Positions 8,621 through 17,600 of a DNA stretch of 64,000 nucleotides are shown in pieces (position 1 is the first letter of the stretch; every line of letters starts with the position of its first letter). Position numbers and translations under genes: made by a program. A model generated the notes under the pieces. It was not told the origin of the DNA and did not search any database. It saw only the letters and a program-made list of their open reading frames with translations. The stretch spans positions 1-64,000 of the forward strand of contig JAQBQJ010000098.1 of assembly GCA_028287065.1 (NCBI GenBank), read 5' to 3'. Source of the stretch: Labilithrix sp. (GTDB lineage Bacteria; Myxococcota_A; Polyangia; Polyangiales; Polyangiaceae).

Positions 8621-10077
8621 TTCAGATCGATGTCGAGCGGGCTCGCCGTGGACGGCGGCGGCGTCACGCTAGCGGATGCGGGAGGAGATGTCTTCGTGTG
8701 GACGATGGGCGCGACCTTCACGGCTCGCGCACCCGAGCTGCTTGCGATCGCGCTCGCCGTCGTCGTCGCGCTCGCGTCTCCGACGACAGGAGACGCCATC
8801 GTCGCCGTGCCTGCTTCGACGACGACGACAGCCTCGCTCGGCAGCGGCGCAGCGACGGGCGCGCTCGGCGCGAAGCGACCGCGCATCGCCATGCCCACGA
8901 CCGCTGCAACGACGATCGCCGCCCCGACCGCCATTCCGAGTCCGCGACGCGGCGGCTCCTTGGGCGGCGTGGAAGGCTTGCGAACGACCTCGCTCCCGTA
9001 GTCCGTGCGTTGCCCGGCGGCAGCGTGCGGAGGAGCAGCAACGGGTCGTTCCTCTTCCTCCGTGAGCGCTGCGGTCACGCGCGGGGACCGCGCAACCGGC
9101 TCCGGCGCGGCATCTTCCTCGGGCTGCGTCGCGGCGAGGGACAGACGGCGCGTCGCTGCCGCGCGCGACACGCGTGAGACGCGATCGGCCGAGCCGTTCG
9201 CGCCCGGCGCGAGCGTGGCGAGCGCGCGCGCCAGCTCGACGACGCTCTCGAACCGCTGCGACGCATCCTTGCGAAGACAGCGGTCGACGGCCTCGAGATA
9301 GGCCGCAGGCAAGCCGGGGCGGACCTTCGCCAGCGGTACGGCGGCCTCCGAAGCGATGACCGCCGCGAGCGCCGTCGCGCTCGTCGCCTCGAACGGAAGC
9401 TTCGCCGATACGAGCTGATAGAGCACGACGCCGAGCGACCACACGTCCGTGCGCGCGTCGACGTCGCGTGAGCCCTTGAGCTGCTCGGGCGACATGTAGA
9501 GAGGCGAACCGACGACGCCGCTCGTCGCCGTGAGCGAGAGGTCGTCGTTGGACTCGAGCGCCTTCGCGATCCCGAAGTCGAGGACCTTGACGACCTCGCC
9601 GCCGTCCTCCGTCTTCGCGACGAACAGGTTCGACGGCTTCAGATCGCGATGGACGATGCCGGCGGCGTGCGCCTCGGCGACCCCCTCGCACGCCTGCAGC
9701 ACGTAATCGGCGGCGCGCTCGGGCTCGAGCGGCCCTTCGCGAAGAAGCACGGCATCGAGGTCGGAGCCGACGAGGAATTCCATGACGAGGAACGGAACGC
9801 CGTCTTCGGTCTCGTCGACGTCGAGGACGCGCACGACGTGCTCGTTACGGAGCTTCGCCGCGGCGCGAGCCTCGCGCGCGAAGCGAGCCTGGACGTGAGC
9901 CCGCTTCTCGACGCTCGGCAACAGGACCTTCAGCGCGACGCGCTGTTCCAACTTGAGATGCGTCGCAAGAAGCACGACGCCCATGCCGCCCTCGCCGAGC
10001 ACGCGCTCCACGCGGTACTTCGCGCGGATTATGGCCCCCCGGCGGAACCGCGGCTCGGCGTCGGCAGCGTCGGTCAT
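8617..10077 (-). CDS. Eukaryotic-type Ser/Thr protein kinase
   Basis: 486 residues. A complete Hanks-type kinase domain occupies about 20-285: glycine loop LGEGGMGVV (28-36), catalytic Lys50 in VALKVL, HRDLKPSN (143-150), DFG at 167-169, SPEQ and DVWSLGVVLYQ. All key residues are present, so it should be active. A Pro/Ala-rich linker leads to one membrane segment (GLGMAVGAAIVVAAVVG, about 388-405) and an extracytoplasmic tail without a named domain. It heads a three-gene operon with a PEGA protein and a lipoprotein, and is divergent from the FHA/sigma-54 activator at 10128. FHA domains bind phosphothreonine, so signalling between them is plausible. Confidence 0.93.
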   Translation of the reverse strand: MTDAADAEPRFRRGAIIRAKYRVERVLGEGGMGVVLLATHLKLEQRVALKVLLPSVEKRAHVQARFAREARAAAKLRNEHVVRVLDVDETEDGVPFLVMEFLVGSDLDAVLLREGPLEPERAADYVLQACEGVAEAHAAGIVHRDLKPSNLFVAKTEDGGEVVKVLDFGIAKALESNDDLSLTATSGVVGSPLYMSPEQLKGSRDVDARTDVWSLGVVLYQLVSAKLPFEATSATALAAVIASEAAVPLAKVRPGLPAAYLEAVDRCLRKDASQRFESVVELARALATLAPGANGSADRVSRVSRAAATRRLSLAATQPEEDAAPEPVARSPRVTAALTEEEERPVAAPPHAAAGQRTDYGSEVVRKPSTPPKEPPRRGLGMAVGAAIVVAAVVGMAMRGRFAPSAPVAAPLPSEAVVVVEAGTATMASPVVGDASATTTASAIASSSGARAVKVAPIVHTKTSPPASASVTPPPSTASPLDIDLK

Positions 10078-10127
10078 GACAGACGGAAGGATAAGCGATC
10101 CTCGTGCATTTCCGGCACAATGCGGCC

Positions 10128-11501
10128 ATGGGCGCGGGCGGATCGCTGACGATCGACATCGGAGCGGGTGGAGGCGCAGCGCCGGTCGCCCTGAAGCTCG
10201 TCGTGCTCGCCGGCGCGGAGGCCGGAACCGAGGTGCCGATCGCGTCCGCCGCCGAGATCGGCGCCGACCCGTCGTGCCACCTCGTGCTCACCGACGCTGC
10301 GGTGTCGCGGAGGCACGTGCGGGTCGCGATCGACGCCGGGCGGATCCTCGTCACCGATCTCGGCAGCCGCAACGGCACGTTCGTCGGCGAGGCGCGCATC
10401 AAGGAGGCGGAGGTCGGCATCGGCAGCGTGCTCCGCCTCGGCAAGTCTCTCGTCGCGGTCCAGCCTCGCTGGCGCATCCAGGAGGTCGCGCCTTCGACTG
10501 CGACGTCGTTCGGGGAGCTCTATGGCGAGTCGCTCGCGATGCGCGAGGTGTTCGCGATCCTCGAGCGCATCGCGCGTAGCAACATCACGGTGCTGGTCGA
10601 AGGCGAGAGCGGCACGGGCAAGGAGCTCGTCGCGCGATCGATCCACAAGGCGTCGCGACGCGCGAACGGTCCGTACGTCGTCTTCGACTGCAGCTCCGTC
10701 CCCGCGGACCTCGCGGAGAGCGAGCTCTTCGGTCACAAGAAGGGCGCGTTCTCCGGCGCGACCAGCGATCGTGCGGGCGCATTCCAGAGCGCGAACGGAG
10801 GCACGATCTGCCTCGACGAGCTCGGCGAGCTGCCGCTCGATCTCCAGCCGAAGCTGCTCCGCGCGCTCGAGAACCAGGAGGTCCGCCCCGTCGGTGAAGA
10901 CGCCGCACGCAAGATCGACGTGCGCGTCATCGCGTCGACGAACCGCGATCTCAACGCCGAGGTGCAGCAGGGCCGATTCCGCGCCGACCTCCTCTACCGG
11001 CTCGAGGTCGTCCGGCTCCGCATGCCACCGCTCCGCGCGCGCCCGGACGACGTGGCCGGTCTCGTCGCGCGTCTGCTCACCGGGCAGGTGCCGCCGGGCG
11101 ATCGCATCGAAGGAGAGAACCTTCGCAAGCTGACGTCGTATGCGTGGCCGGGCAACGTGCGCGAGCTGCGAAACACGCTCGCGCGCGCCGTAGCGCTCGG
11201 GACCCTCGCGGACGGCTCGCCCGCACGCTTCGCGGATCTCGTCTTCAACCTCGGCCCCGCGTCGTCTTCGCCCGTGACGATCGGCTTCGAGTTCCCTGGT
11301 GTGACGGGGGAGGTCCCGTACAAGGAAGCCAAGGCGCAGCTCGTCGACAGCTTCGAGCGCGCGTACGTCGGAGCGCTGCGCAAGCGTCATCCCGGTAACA
11401 TCCAGCGCGCGGCGAACGCCGCCGGGCTCAGCCGCAAGCACCTCTACGATTTGTTGAAGCGCGTCGAGGGCCGCGAGCCGCCGGACGAAGGCGCCTCGTG
11501 A
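10128..11501 (+). CDS. FHA-domain sigma-54-dependent activator
   Basis: 457 residues from ATG 10128; an in-frame GTG at 10104 with AAGGA 12 nt upstream is an alternative. An N-terminal FHA domain (about 20-110) keeps SRRH and GSRNGTF, the phosphopeptide-binding signature. A sigma-54 AAA+ domain follows (Walker A GESGTGKE, loop GAFSGA, Walker B region CLDELGEL, arginine region FRADLLYRLEV). It ends in a Fis-type helix-turn-helix (NIQRAANAAGLSRKHLYDLLKR). The sigma-54 contact loop reads GAFSGA rather than GAFTGA. Divergent from the Ser/Thr kinase, it probably activates transcription after reading a phosphothreonine signal. Confidence 0.92.
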   Translation: MGAGGSLTIDIGAGGGAAPVALKLVVLAGAEAGTEVPIASAAEIGADPSCHLVLTDAAVSRRHVRVAIDAGRILVTDLGSRNGTFVGEARIKEAEVGIGSVLRLGKSLVAVQPRWRIQEVAPSTATSFGELYGESLAMREVFAILERIARSNITVLVEGESGTGKELVARSIHKASRRANGPYVVFDCSSVPADLAESELFGHKKGAFSGATSDRAGAFQSANGGTICLDELGELPLDLQPKLLRALENQEVRPVGEDAARKIDVRVIASTNRDLNAEVQQGRFRADLLYRLEVVRLRMPPLRARPDDVAGLVARLLTGQVPPGDRIEGENLRKLTSYAWPGNVRELRNTLARAVALGTLADGSPARFADLVFNLGPASSSPVTIGFEFPGVTGEVPYKEAKAQLVDSFERAYVGALRKRHPGNIQRAANAAGLSRKHLYDLLKRVEGREPPDEGAS

Positions 11502-11576
11502 GCGCCGTAGCGATTCGCGGCACGAGCCACTTCCCGCGCTTCTCGACGAACGAGACTTGGTAACGTACGCGCGCGC

Positions 11577-12071
11577 ATGAAGCTTCTCTCGCGGTCGCTC
11601 GTCCTCGCGTTCGCATCGCTCGCGCTGCTCGCCACGACGCCGGCGTGCAACAAGGCGCGCTTCTACGACTCGCGCGTGAAGATCAACCGCATCATGCCGG
11701 TGCGCGTCGCGCCCGACGGCAAGCCGCTCGACCTCGATGTCGAGTTCGACTGGTTCCAGTGCCCGGGCACGCAGATCGAGATCATCCGCGGCACCGCGGC
11801 GTTCGCCGACTGCATGAAGCAGTACAAGCCGGGCGACGACGTGAAGGTGCGGGTCGAGTACCACTGGCAGAGCCGCCAGGGCGTGTGGGACTGGGACGTC
11901 AACGAGATGGGCGGCTGCCTGCGCCCGCCCGACGACGACGATCTGTCCTCCTTCGACACGGTCCAGGAGTGCGAGCCGATCGTCGCCAACGGCGTCGAGG
12001 AAGGCTTCAAGTGCAACCGGATCCCGGCGAAGGCACTGCTCGCGAAGTGCCCCTGGTTCGCGCGCCATTGA
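11577..12071 (+). CDS. Small Cys-rich lipoprotein, unknown
   Basis: 164 residues with a lipoprotein signal (LALLATTPAC, lipid Cys at about 24). The mature part has KINRIMPVRVAPDGKPLDLDVEFDWFQCPGTQIEIIRG, split here only by its motifs: a beta-rich FDWFQCPG block and a C-terminal Cys set (GGCLRPP, QECEPI, FKCNRIP, KCPWF). Six or so mature Cys could form disulfides. I recognise no family. It stands alone between the FHA activator and convergent lipoprotein genes. Confidence 0.75.
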   Translation: MKLLSRSLVLAFASLALLATTPACNKARFYDSRVKINRIMPVRVAPDGKPLDLDVEFDWFQCPGTQIEIIRGTAAFADCMKQYKPGDDVKVRVEYHWQSRQGVWDWDVNEMGGCLRPPDDDDLSSFDTVQECEPIVANGVEEGFKCNRIPAKALLAKCPWFARH

Positions 12072-12100
12072 TCGCGCTCGACCCGGGTCGGTCGCGGGCT

Positions 12101-12133
12101 CGAAGGGCAGCGAGACGATCCGGAGGCCCTTCG
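12101..12133. terminator. Possible bidirectional hairpin between convergent genes
   Basis: CGAAGGGC at 12101-12108 is the exact reverse complement of GCCCTTCG at 12126-12133, with a 17-nt spacer, in the gap between the convergent genes ending at 12071 (+) and 12196 (-). There is no T-tract, so a terminator role is only suggested by position. Confidence 0.3.
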
Positions 12134-12195
12134 CCGCGTCGACGATCGCCTCGAACGGGCCGATGTCGACCTTGTCTCCCGGCCTCGATCGACGC

Positions 12196-12753
12196 TCAGC
12201 GGCAGTCGTCGAAGTACCAATTTGCGAGCTCTTCCTGGACCTGCGCGCGGATCGTGTGTCCGCCCCAGCATCCGCCCTGATAGCCCCACTGCCCGCCCTC
12301 GCAGACCGGCGTGAATCGCTTGGCGATCGTGACCTTGATGCCGCGCCCGACGCGCTGCACGATCGCAGCGTCGTAGAAGTCTGGGACGCGGTAGCTCCAG
12401 AAGTCATCCGCGCCGAAGTCGGACGCCTTGTAGATCCCGTGCATGACCGGCTCGCCGGCCTGCACCACGATCTCGTGCCGGGCGTTGACCATCGGAGCTC
12501 CGGACTTCGACTGGAGGTAGTCGACGGCGGCGCGGTCGCGGATGACGAGCTGGACGTTGCGACGCTCGCTCGTATCGACGTCGAGCACGGCGGCTCCGCC
12601 GTTGCACGTCGCGACCTTCGTCCACGTGCCCGACGAGTACGCCGCCTCCGACGTCTCGGAGGTCGAGCCTTCGTCCTGTGCGGGTGCGGAGCAACCCGCG
12701 GTCGAGAGAGCAGTAACGGAGGCAGCGAGAGCGACGAGCGCGAGCGATTTCAT
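12196..12753 (-). CDS. Lipoprotein, tandem paralogue A
   Basis: 185 residues from ATG 12753 with AAGGAG 6 nt upstream. Lipobox STAGC, then an acidic linker (DEGSTSETSEAAY) and a beta-rich domain: C-N-G-G-A-A-VLDVDTSERR, LVIRDRAA, and a Cys near the end (NWYFDDCR). The next gene upstream (12797-13285) shares C-x-x-G, VLDVxTxERR, V(I/V)R(D/N)xAA and NWxFxxCR, so they are tandem paralogues 43 nt apart. Probably secreted to the periplasm or surface; function unknown. Confidence 0.78.
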   Translation of the reverse strand: MKSLALVALAASVTALSTAGCSAPAQDEGSTSETSEAAYSSGTWTKVATCNGGAAVLDVDTSERRNVQLVIRDRAAVDYLQSKSGAPMVNARHEIVVQAGEPVMHGIYKASDFGADDFWSYRVPDFYDAAIVQRVGRGIKVTIAKRFTPVCEGGQWGYQGGCWGGHTIRAQVQEELANWYFDDCR

Positions 12754-12796
12754 GACGACTCCTTGGTGGTGACAGAGAGATGACGGAAGAAGCCGC

Positions 12797-13285
12797 TCAG
12801 CGGCAGTTACGGAAGGTCCAGTTGACGTACTCGCTGGCGAGCAGCGTGATGTCGCTGCCGGTCCGCGTAATCTCGACGGTCGGGCCCCACTGATCGCCGA
12901 CCTGCACCTTGGGACGGCCGCTGATCGCGACGGCGCGCGTGAAGTCGCCCGGGTTGAAGATCCCGTACTGCACGGTGCCGCGGAAGATCACCTCGCCGCT
13001 CGGACTGAGGTTCCAGTCGAAGGTCGCGGTGCTGTACGCCGTCATGAGGTGCTTCTTCGCGGCGGCGTTACGGACGACGAACTGGAGCTCGCGTCGCTCA
13101 TTCGTGTTCACGTCGAGGACCGAGCCGTCGTCGCAGCGATAGATCGACTGCCAGTGCGCGCCGGTGACGGCGCTCTCGGTGGCGGCCGTGTCGAACGGCT
13201 CGGAGTCCTCGCCGCTGGGCGCGGCGCAGGCCGGCGCGGCGACGACGAACAAAAGGAGGAGGGCAGCGAGCGGCGTTCGGTTCAT
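12797..13285 (-). CDS. Lipoprotein, tandem paralogue B
   Basis: 162 residues from ATG 13285 with AGG about 6 nt upstream. A signal peptide with a Cys (VVAAPACAAPS) is followed by an acidic linker and a domain matching its downstream paralogue: CDDGSVLDVNTNERR, QFVVRNAAAKKHL, DITLLASEYVNWTFRNCR. The two Cys flanking the domain could form a disulfide. Its upstream region carries two sequence blocks also found before the unrelated lipoprotein at 21475-22839, at the same or nearly the same distance, suggesting co-regulation. Confidence 0.78.
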   Translation of the reverse strand: MNRTPLAALLLLFVVAAPACAAPSGEDSEPFDTAATESAVTGAHWQSIYRCDDGSVLDVNTNERRELQFVVRNAAAKKHLMTAYSTATFDWNLSPSGEVIFRGTVQYGIFNPGDFTRAVAISGRPKVQVGDQWGPTVEITRTGSDITLLASEYVNWTFRNCR

Positions 13286-13302
13286 GCCACACCTATGTAC
13301 AC

Positions 13303-13313
13303 GTGGTGTGCCG
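13303..13313. promoter_or_regulatory. GTGGTGTGCCG box, copy A
   Basis: The 11-mer GTGGTGTGCCG lies 18 nt upstream of the ATG of the lipoprotein gene starting at 13285. The identical 11-mer occurs 18 nt upstream of the lipoprotein gene starting at 22839. Its left part also forms an imperfect inverted repeat with CACACC at 13288-13293. Confidence 0.4.
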
Positions 13314-13369
13314 TCCCCGAATTCGGCGCAGATCGAAGCAATGACGTACGGATAGCTGACGATCTCACT

Positions 13370-13418
13370 GGCCCGTATTGGGCCGGCGGCCCGAATTAGG
13401 CCGGCTTCGTTTGAGCCA
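13370..13418. promoter_or_regulatory. GGCCC/GGGCC composite element, copy A
   Basis: 49-nt element built from GGCCC-N5-GGGCC, the odd palindrome GGGCCG-G-CGGCCC, GCCGG and TGAGCCA. It aligns without gaps to 22933-22981 (34 of 49 identical by my count) and lies 85 nt upstream of the lipoprotein gene starting at 13285. The identical bases fall in the repeat arms, as expected for a protein-binding site. Confidence 0.45.
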
Positions 13419-13534
13419 ATGCCTGGCTAACGCGCGGGATCCGCGTGAGCCGGCGCCCTCATCGAACACCCCCTGAGCACGGCGCGACAGTGGAGGAAGC
13501 GGATGCGCGGCGACTCATGCGTCATGTGCGAGTA

Positions 13535-14623
13535 TCAGTTCGATCCGGCGGGCTTCGCCGGAGCCTTGACCTGGACGTGCACGCCGTTCCTGAGGTCCTC
13601 CGAGCCGCGCTTTGCGATGGTGTCGCCGGCCGCGAGCGCTCCGAAGACCTCGACGAGGTCGCCCTGCGCGATGCCGCGCGCGACCGGCACTTGCTCGACC
13701 GTACCGTCCTTCACGCGTGCAACGAACGTCCGCTCGGTCGACTGCACGATGGCGGACGGCGGCACGAAGAGCGACGGCATCGCTCGCTTCACCGGCCACA
13801 CCACGTTCGCGAACATGCCGGGCGCGAGACGACCGTCCGCGTTGTCGACGTCGAGCTCGACCGGCATCGATCGAGTCTTTGTGTCGATCGACGCCGACAC
13901 GCGCTTCGTCACGCCGGTGAACTTCACGCCGGGGAACGTGCGTACGTTGAAGGTCGCCGTCACGCCCTCGGCGATGCCGCCGACGAGGCTCTCCGGCACC
14001 GCGACGGTCAGACGCAGCTTGTGGACCTGCTCGATCTTGAGCAGCGGCGCGGCGGTCGCCCCGCCCTGGGGACCGACGAGCGCGCCGGGATGCACGTTGC
14101 GCTCCGTGACGACGCCCTCGAACGGCGCGGTGACGGCGAGGTACTGCTCCATCGCGCGCACCGAATCGAGGCGTGCCTGATCGGCCTGCACCGTCGCCTC
14201 CGCGACCTCCACCTCGTGCGCGGCCACCGCTCCCGGCGTCTGTGCTGCCGCCTTGAGACGATCGAAGGTGCTCTTGTCGCCCTGCAGCTTCGCTTGGGCC
14301 TCCGCGCGCTGCGCGCCGAGCTCGGGCGCGACGATCGTCGCGAGCAATTGCCCTTGCTTCACCTTGGTCCCGCGATCGACGAGGACCTGCGAGACGAAGC
14401 CATTGGCGCGCGCGAAGATCGCGACGCGCTCGTACGGAGCGATCTCGCCTTCGAGCTGGATGGTGGTGTCGAGGGTCTTGGAGGCGACCGTGAACGGCTC
14501 GACGGTCGGCACGGCGGCGGCGGCCGCGCTGCCGCTCGGTGCCGGCGACGGTTCGCTGCGCGCGCCGTTGCACGCGCAAGCGAACAGCGTCAGGGCCAAG
14601 GGAGCGAAGAGACGGCAGCTCAT
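13535..14623 (-). CDS. RND efflux periplasmic adaptor (MFP)
   Basis: 362 residues. ATG 14623 overlaps the permease stop (ATGA). The lipoprotein signal (LFACAC) is followed by the usual adaptor order: barrel-sandwich/lipoyl half (GFVSQVLVDRGTKVKQGQLLA), helical hairpin (GAVAAHEVEVAEATVQADQARL), second lipoyl half (VTAPFEGVVTERNVHPGALV), beta-barrel (LRLTVAVPESLV) and membrane-proximal domain. It links the inner-membrane permease to the outer-membrane factor encoded just upstream. Last gene of the ChrB-RND operon. The substrate is not evident from sequence. Confidence 0.92.
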   Translation of the reverse strand: MSCRLFAPLALTLFACACNGARSEPSPAPSGSAAAAAVPTVEPFTVASKTLDTTIQLEGEIAPYERVAIFARANGFVSQVLVDRGTKVKQGQLLATIVAPELGAQRAEAQAKLQGDKSTFDRLKAAAQTPGAVAAHEVEVAEATVQADQARLDSVRAMEQYLAVTAPFEGVVTERNVHPGALVGPQGGATAAPLLKIEQVHKLRLTVAVPESLVGGIAEGVTATFNVRTFPGVKFTGVTKRVSASIDTKTRSMPVELDVDNADGRLAPGMFANVVWPVKRAMPSLFVPPSAIVQSTERTFVARVKDGTVEQVPVARGIAQGDLVEVFGALAAGDTIAKRGSEDLRNGVHVQVKAPAKPAGSN

Positions 14624-17600
14624 GCGTGCACCTGGGCATCACCGGAAGCGTCACCGGAAGCAGTCGCGGGATCGTCCGGGTCGAGCGACGCCGATCGCGC
14701 GACGCCGCGCTTCCCGAGGATGACGTAGAGGGCGGGGACGAAGACGAGCGTCGCCAGCGTCGACGCGACGAGGCCGCCGATGACCGCGCGCCCCAGCGGC
14801 GCCGACTGCTCGCCGCCTTCGCCCAACGCGAGCGCCGTCGGGACCATGCCGGCGATCATCGCGGTGGTCGTCATCAGGATCGGCCGCAAGCGGCCGCGCG
14901 CCGATTCCACGATCGCCTCGTGCTGCGCCGCGCCCGCATGCCAGCGGTCGTGCGCGAACGTGACCATGAGGACGGCGTTCGCGACGGACACGCCGATGGC
15001 CATGATCGCGCCCATCATCGATTGCACGTTGAGCGTGGTCCCGGTGAGCCATAGCGCGACGAGCACTCCGCCGAGCACCGCGGGCGCCGTCAGCATGACG
15101 ATGAGCGGCTCGCGGAGCGACTGGAAGCTCACGGCGAGCAGCAAGAGGACGACGATGACGGAGAGGCCGACGCCTTCCCGCAAGCTCTGGAGCGTCGTGC
15201 GCATCTGTTCGGCCTGTCCGTGGAGCGCGATGGTCGTTCCCTTCGGCGGCGGGCCGAGCGACGCGATAGCGCGCTCGACGTCAGTCGCCGCCTTGCCGAG
15301 GTCTGCGCTCGCGACGTTCGCCGTGACCTGGATCGCACGCTGGCTGTTGTAGTGGTCGATCTCGCCCGGCACCGCGCCTTCGCGGATCGTCGCGATGTCG
15401 CGCAGGAACGTCCGCGCCGAGCCTTCTTGCATCACCGGCAGAGCCGCGAGATCCTCGAGCGACTGGATGCGCTCCTCGGGCACGCGGATCTGCACGCGGT
15501 AGCCGACACCCGACACGGGATCGGTCCAGAAAATGGGGGTGGTGAGCGCGCTCGACGACGTCGCCGACACGAGCGACTTGCCGACGCGGTCGACGGTGAG
15601 CCCGAACTGCCCGGCGCGCTCGCGATCGATGTTCACGTCGACGGTCGGGTAGTCGAGCGCAAGCGGGATCTGGACGTCGCGGAGGTCGTCGATCTTCGAC
15701 AGTGCGCTGACGATGCGCTCCGCGAACGAACGCGTCTCCTTCATGCTCTTCCCGGAGACAGTGACCTGGATCGGCGTGGGCGCGCCGAAGTTCAGCACCT
15801 GCGAGACGATGTCGCCCGCCTCGAACGAGAACTTCGTGCCCGGATACGCCGCGGTGAGCCGCGTGCGGAGGCGCTCCTGCAGCGCGTCGACGCCGACGCG
15901 ATCCTTGCCCTGGAGCTGCGCGAGGAGCATGCCCTCCTGCGGCCCCGAGTTGAACACGTAGAGGGCGTTCACCGGATACGTCCATGCGGGGTTGCCGACG
16001 TTGGCGAGCGTCATGCGCACGTGCGACGGCCCGACCTCCTCTCGGATCGCCTGGTCGACGCCGCGCACCATGTCGACCGTACGCTCGACCTGCGTGCCGG
16101 CGGGCGCGCGGATGCGGATCTGGAACTGTCCGGTGTCGACGCGCGGGAAGAGCTCGGTGCCGAGGCTGCGCACCAGGAAGAATGCAGGCACGCAGAGCAA
16201 GACGTACGCGGCGGCCGCGAGCCATCGCGCGCGGACGACGAGCGCGACGAAGCGGCCGTAGGTGTCGCCGATCCGCGTGAAGAGGCCGCGGCGGCTGCGT
16301 GCATCCTCCCCTTCTTCAGCGGGGACTTCGTGCTTCATGTTGCGAAACAGCCGCGTCGCGAGCACCGGCACGACCGTGCTCGACAACAGATACGACGCGA
16401 TCATCGAGAAACCGACCGCGAGCGCGAGCGGGGGGAACAGCGCGCGGCTGATCCCGACGAGGAAGAACGTCGGAATGAAGACGGCCAGGATGCAGAGCAT
16501 CGCAAGGAAACGCGGCTGCATCACCTGCTTCATCGCGTCCACGACGGCGCGCCCCGAAGGCTTCCCCATCGCGAGGTGCGTGTGCACGTTCTCGATCGCG
16601 ACGGTCGCCTCGTCGACGAGGATGCCGACCGCGAGCGCGAGCCCGCTGAGCGTCATGATGTTGATGGTCTGGCCTGCGAGGCCGAGCGCGATCAACGCCG
16701 CCATGATCGACAGCGGGATCGTGATGACGACGATCAGCGCGGACCGCCAGCTACGCAAGAACAGCAGCACCGTGAGCGCGGTGAGCATGGCGCCCAGGAT
16801 GCCCTCGAGCGCGAGGCCGCGAATCGCGTTCTTCACGTAGATGGACTGATCGAACTCGAAGTCGACGTGCACGTCGTCCGGGACCTGCGCGCGCATCGCC
16901 GGAAGGGCCTTCTTGATGCTGTCCACGACGTCGAGCGTGGAAGAATCGGGGCGCTTGGTGAGCGGCATGTAGACCGTGTCGCGGCCGTTCACGAGGGCGA
17001 CGTTGGTGACGACGTCGCTGCTGTCCTCGACGCGCGCGACGTCGCGCAAGAGCACGGGCGCGCCCACCCCGGGCCGCAACGGAAGCGTCTCGAGCTCCTT
17101 CGTCGTTTCGACCATCGCGTTCGTCGCCGCGATCGCGGTGCGCCCGCCGATGCGCACGTTTCCGGCAGGGAGCGTGACGTTGCCCTTCGCGATTGCGGTT
17201 GCGACTTCGTCCGTCGACATGTTGTAGGAGCGCAGGCGATCGGGGTCGACGTAGGCGACGATCGTGCGGACCTTCCCGCCGGAGGGCGGCGGGGCGGATA
17301 CGCCGGGCAGGGTCGCGAGCAGCGGCCGCACCTTGAAGAGCGCGAGGTCCTGGACCTCACTGCCGGTCTTCGTCTCGCTCGAGAAGACGAGCTGGCCGAC
17401 CGGCACCGAGCCGACGTCGAAGCGCACGATGAACGGCGGCAGCGTGCCCGTCGGCATGAAGGACGTCGCGCGGAAGGCCATCGCGGTGACCTGCGACAGC
17501 GACTGGGCGATGTCGGTCCCGGGGTGGAAGTACAGCTTGAGCATCGCCATGCCCTGGATGGACTGCGACTCGATGTGCTCGATGCCGTTGATGTAGAGGA

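Noticed and set aside
13380-13418. Sigma-54 promoter reading on the minus strand (GG-N10-GC)
   Set aside because: Copy A has the GG/GC spacing but lacks the TTGC -12 box, and the homologous copy B has AC instead of GC, so the match is likely accidental.
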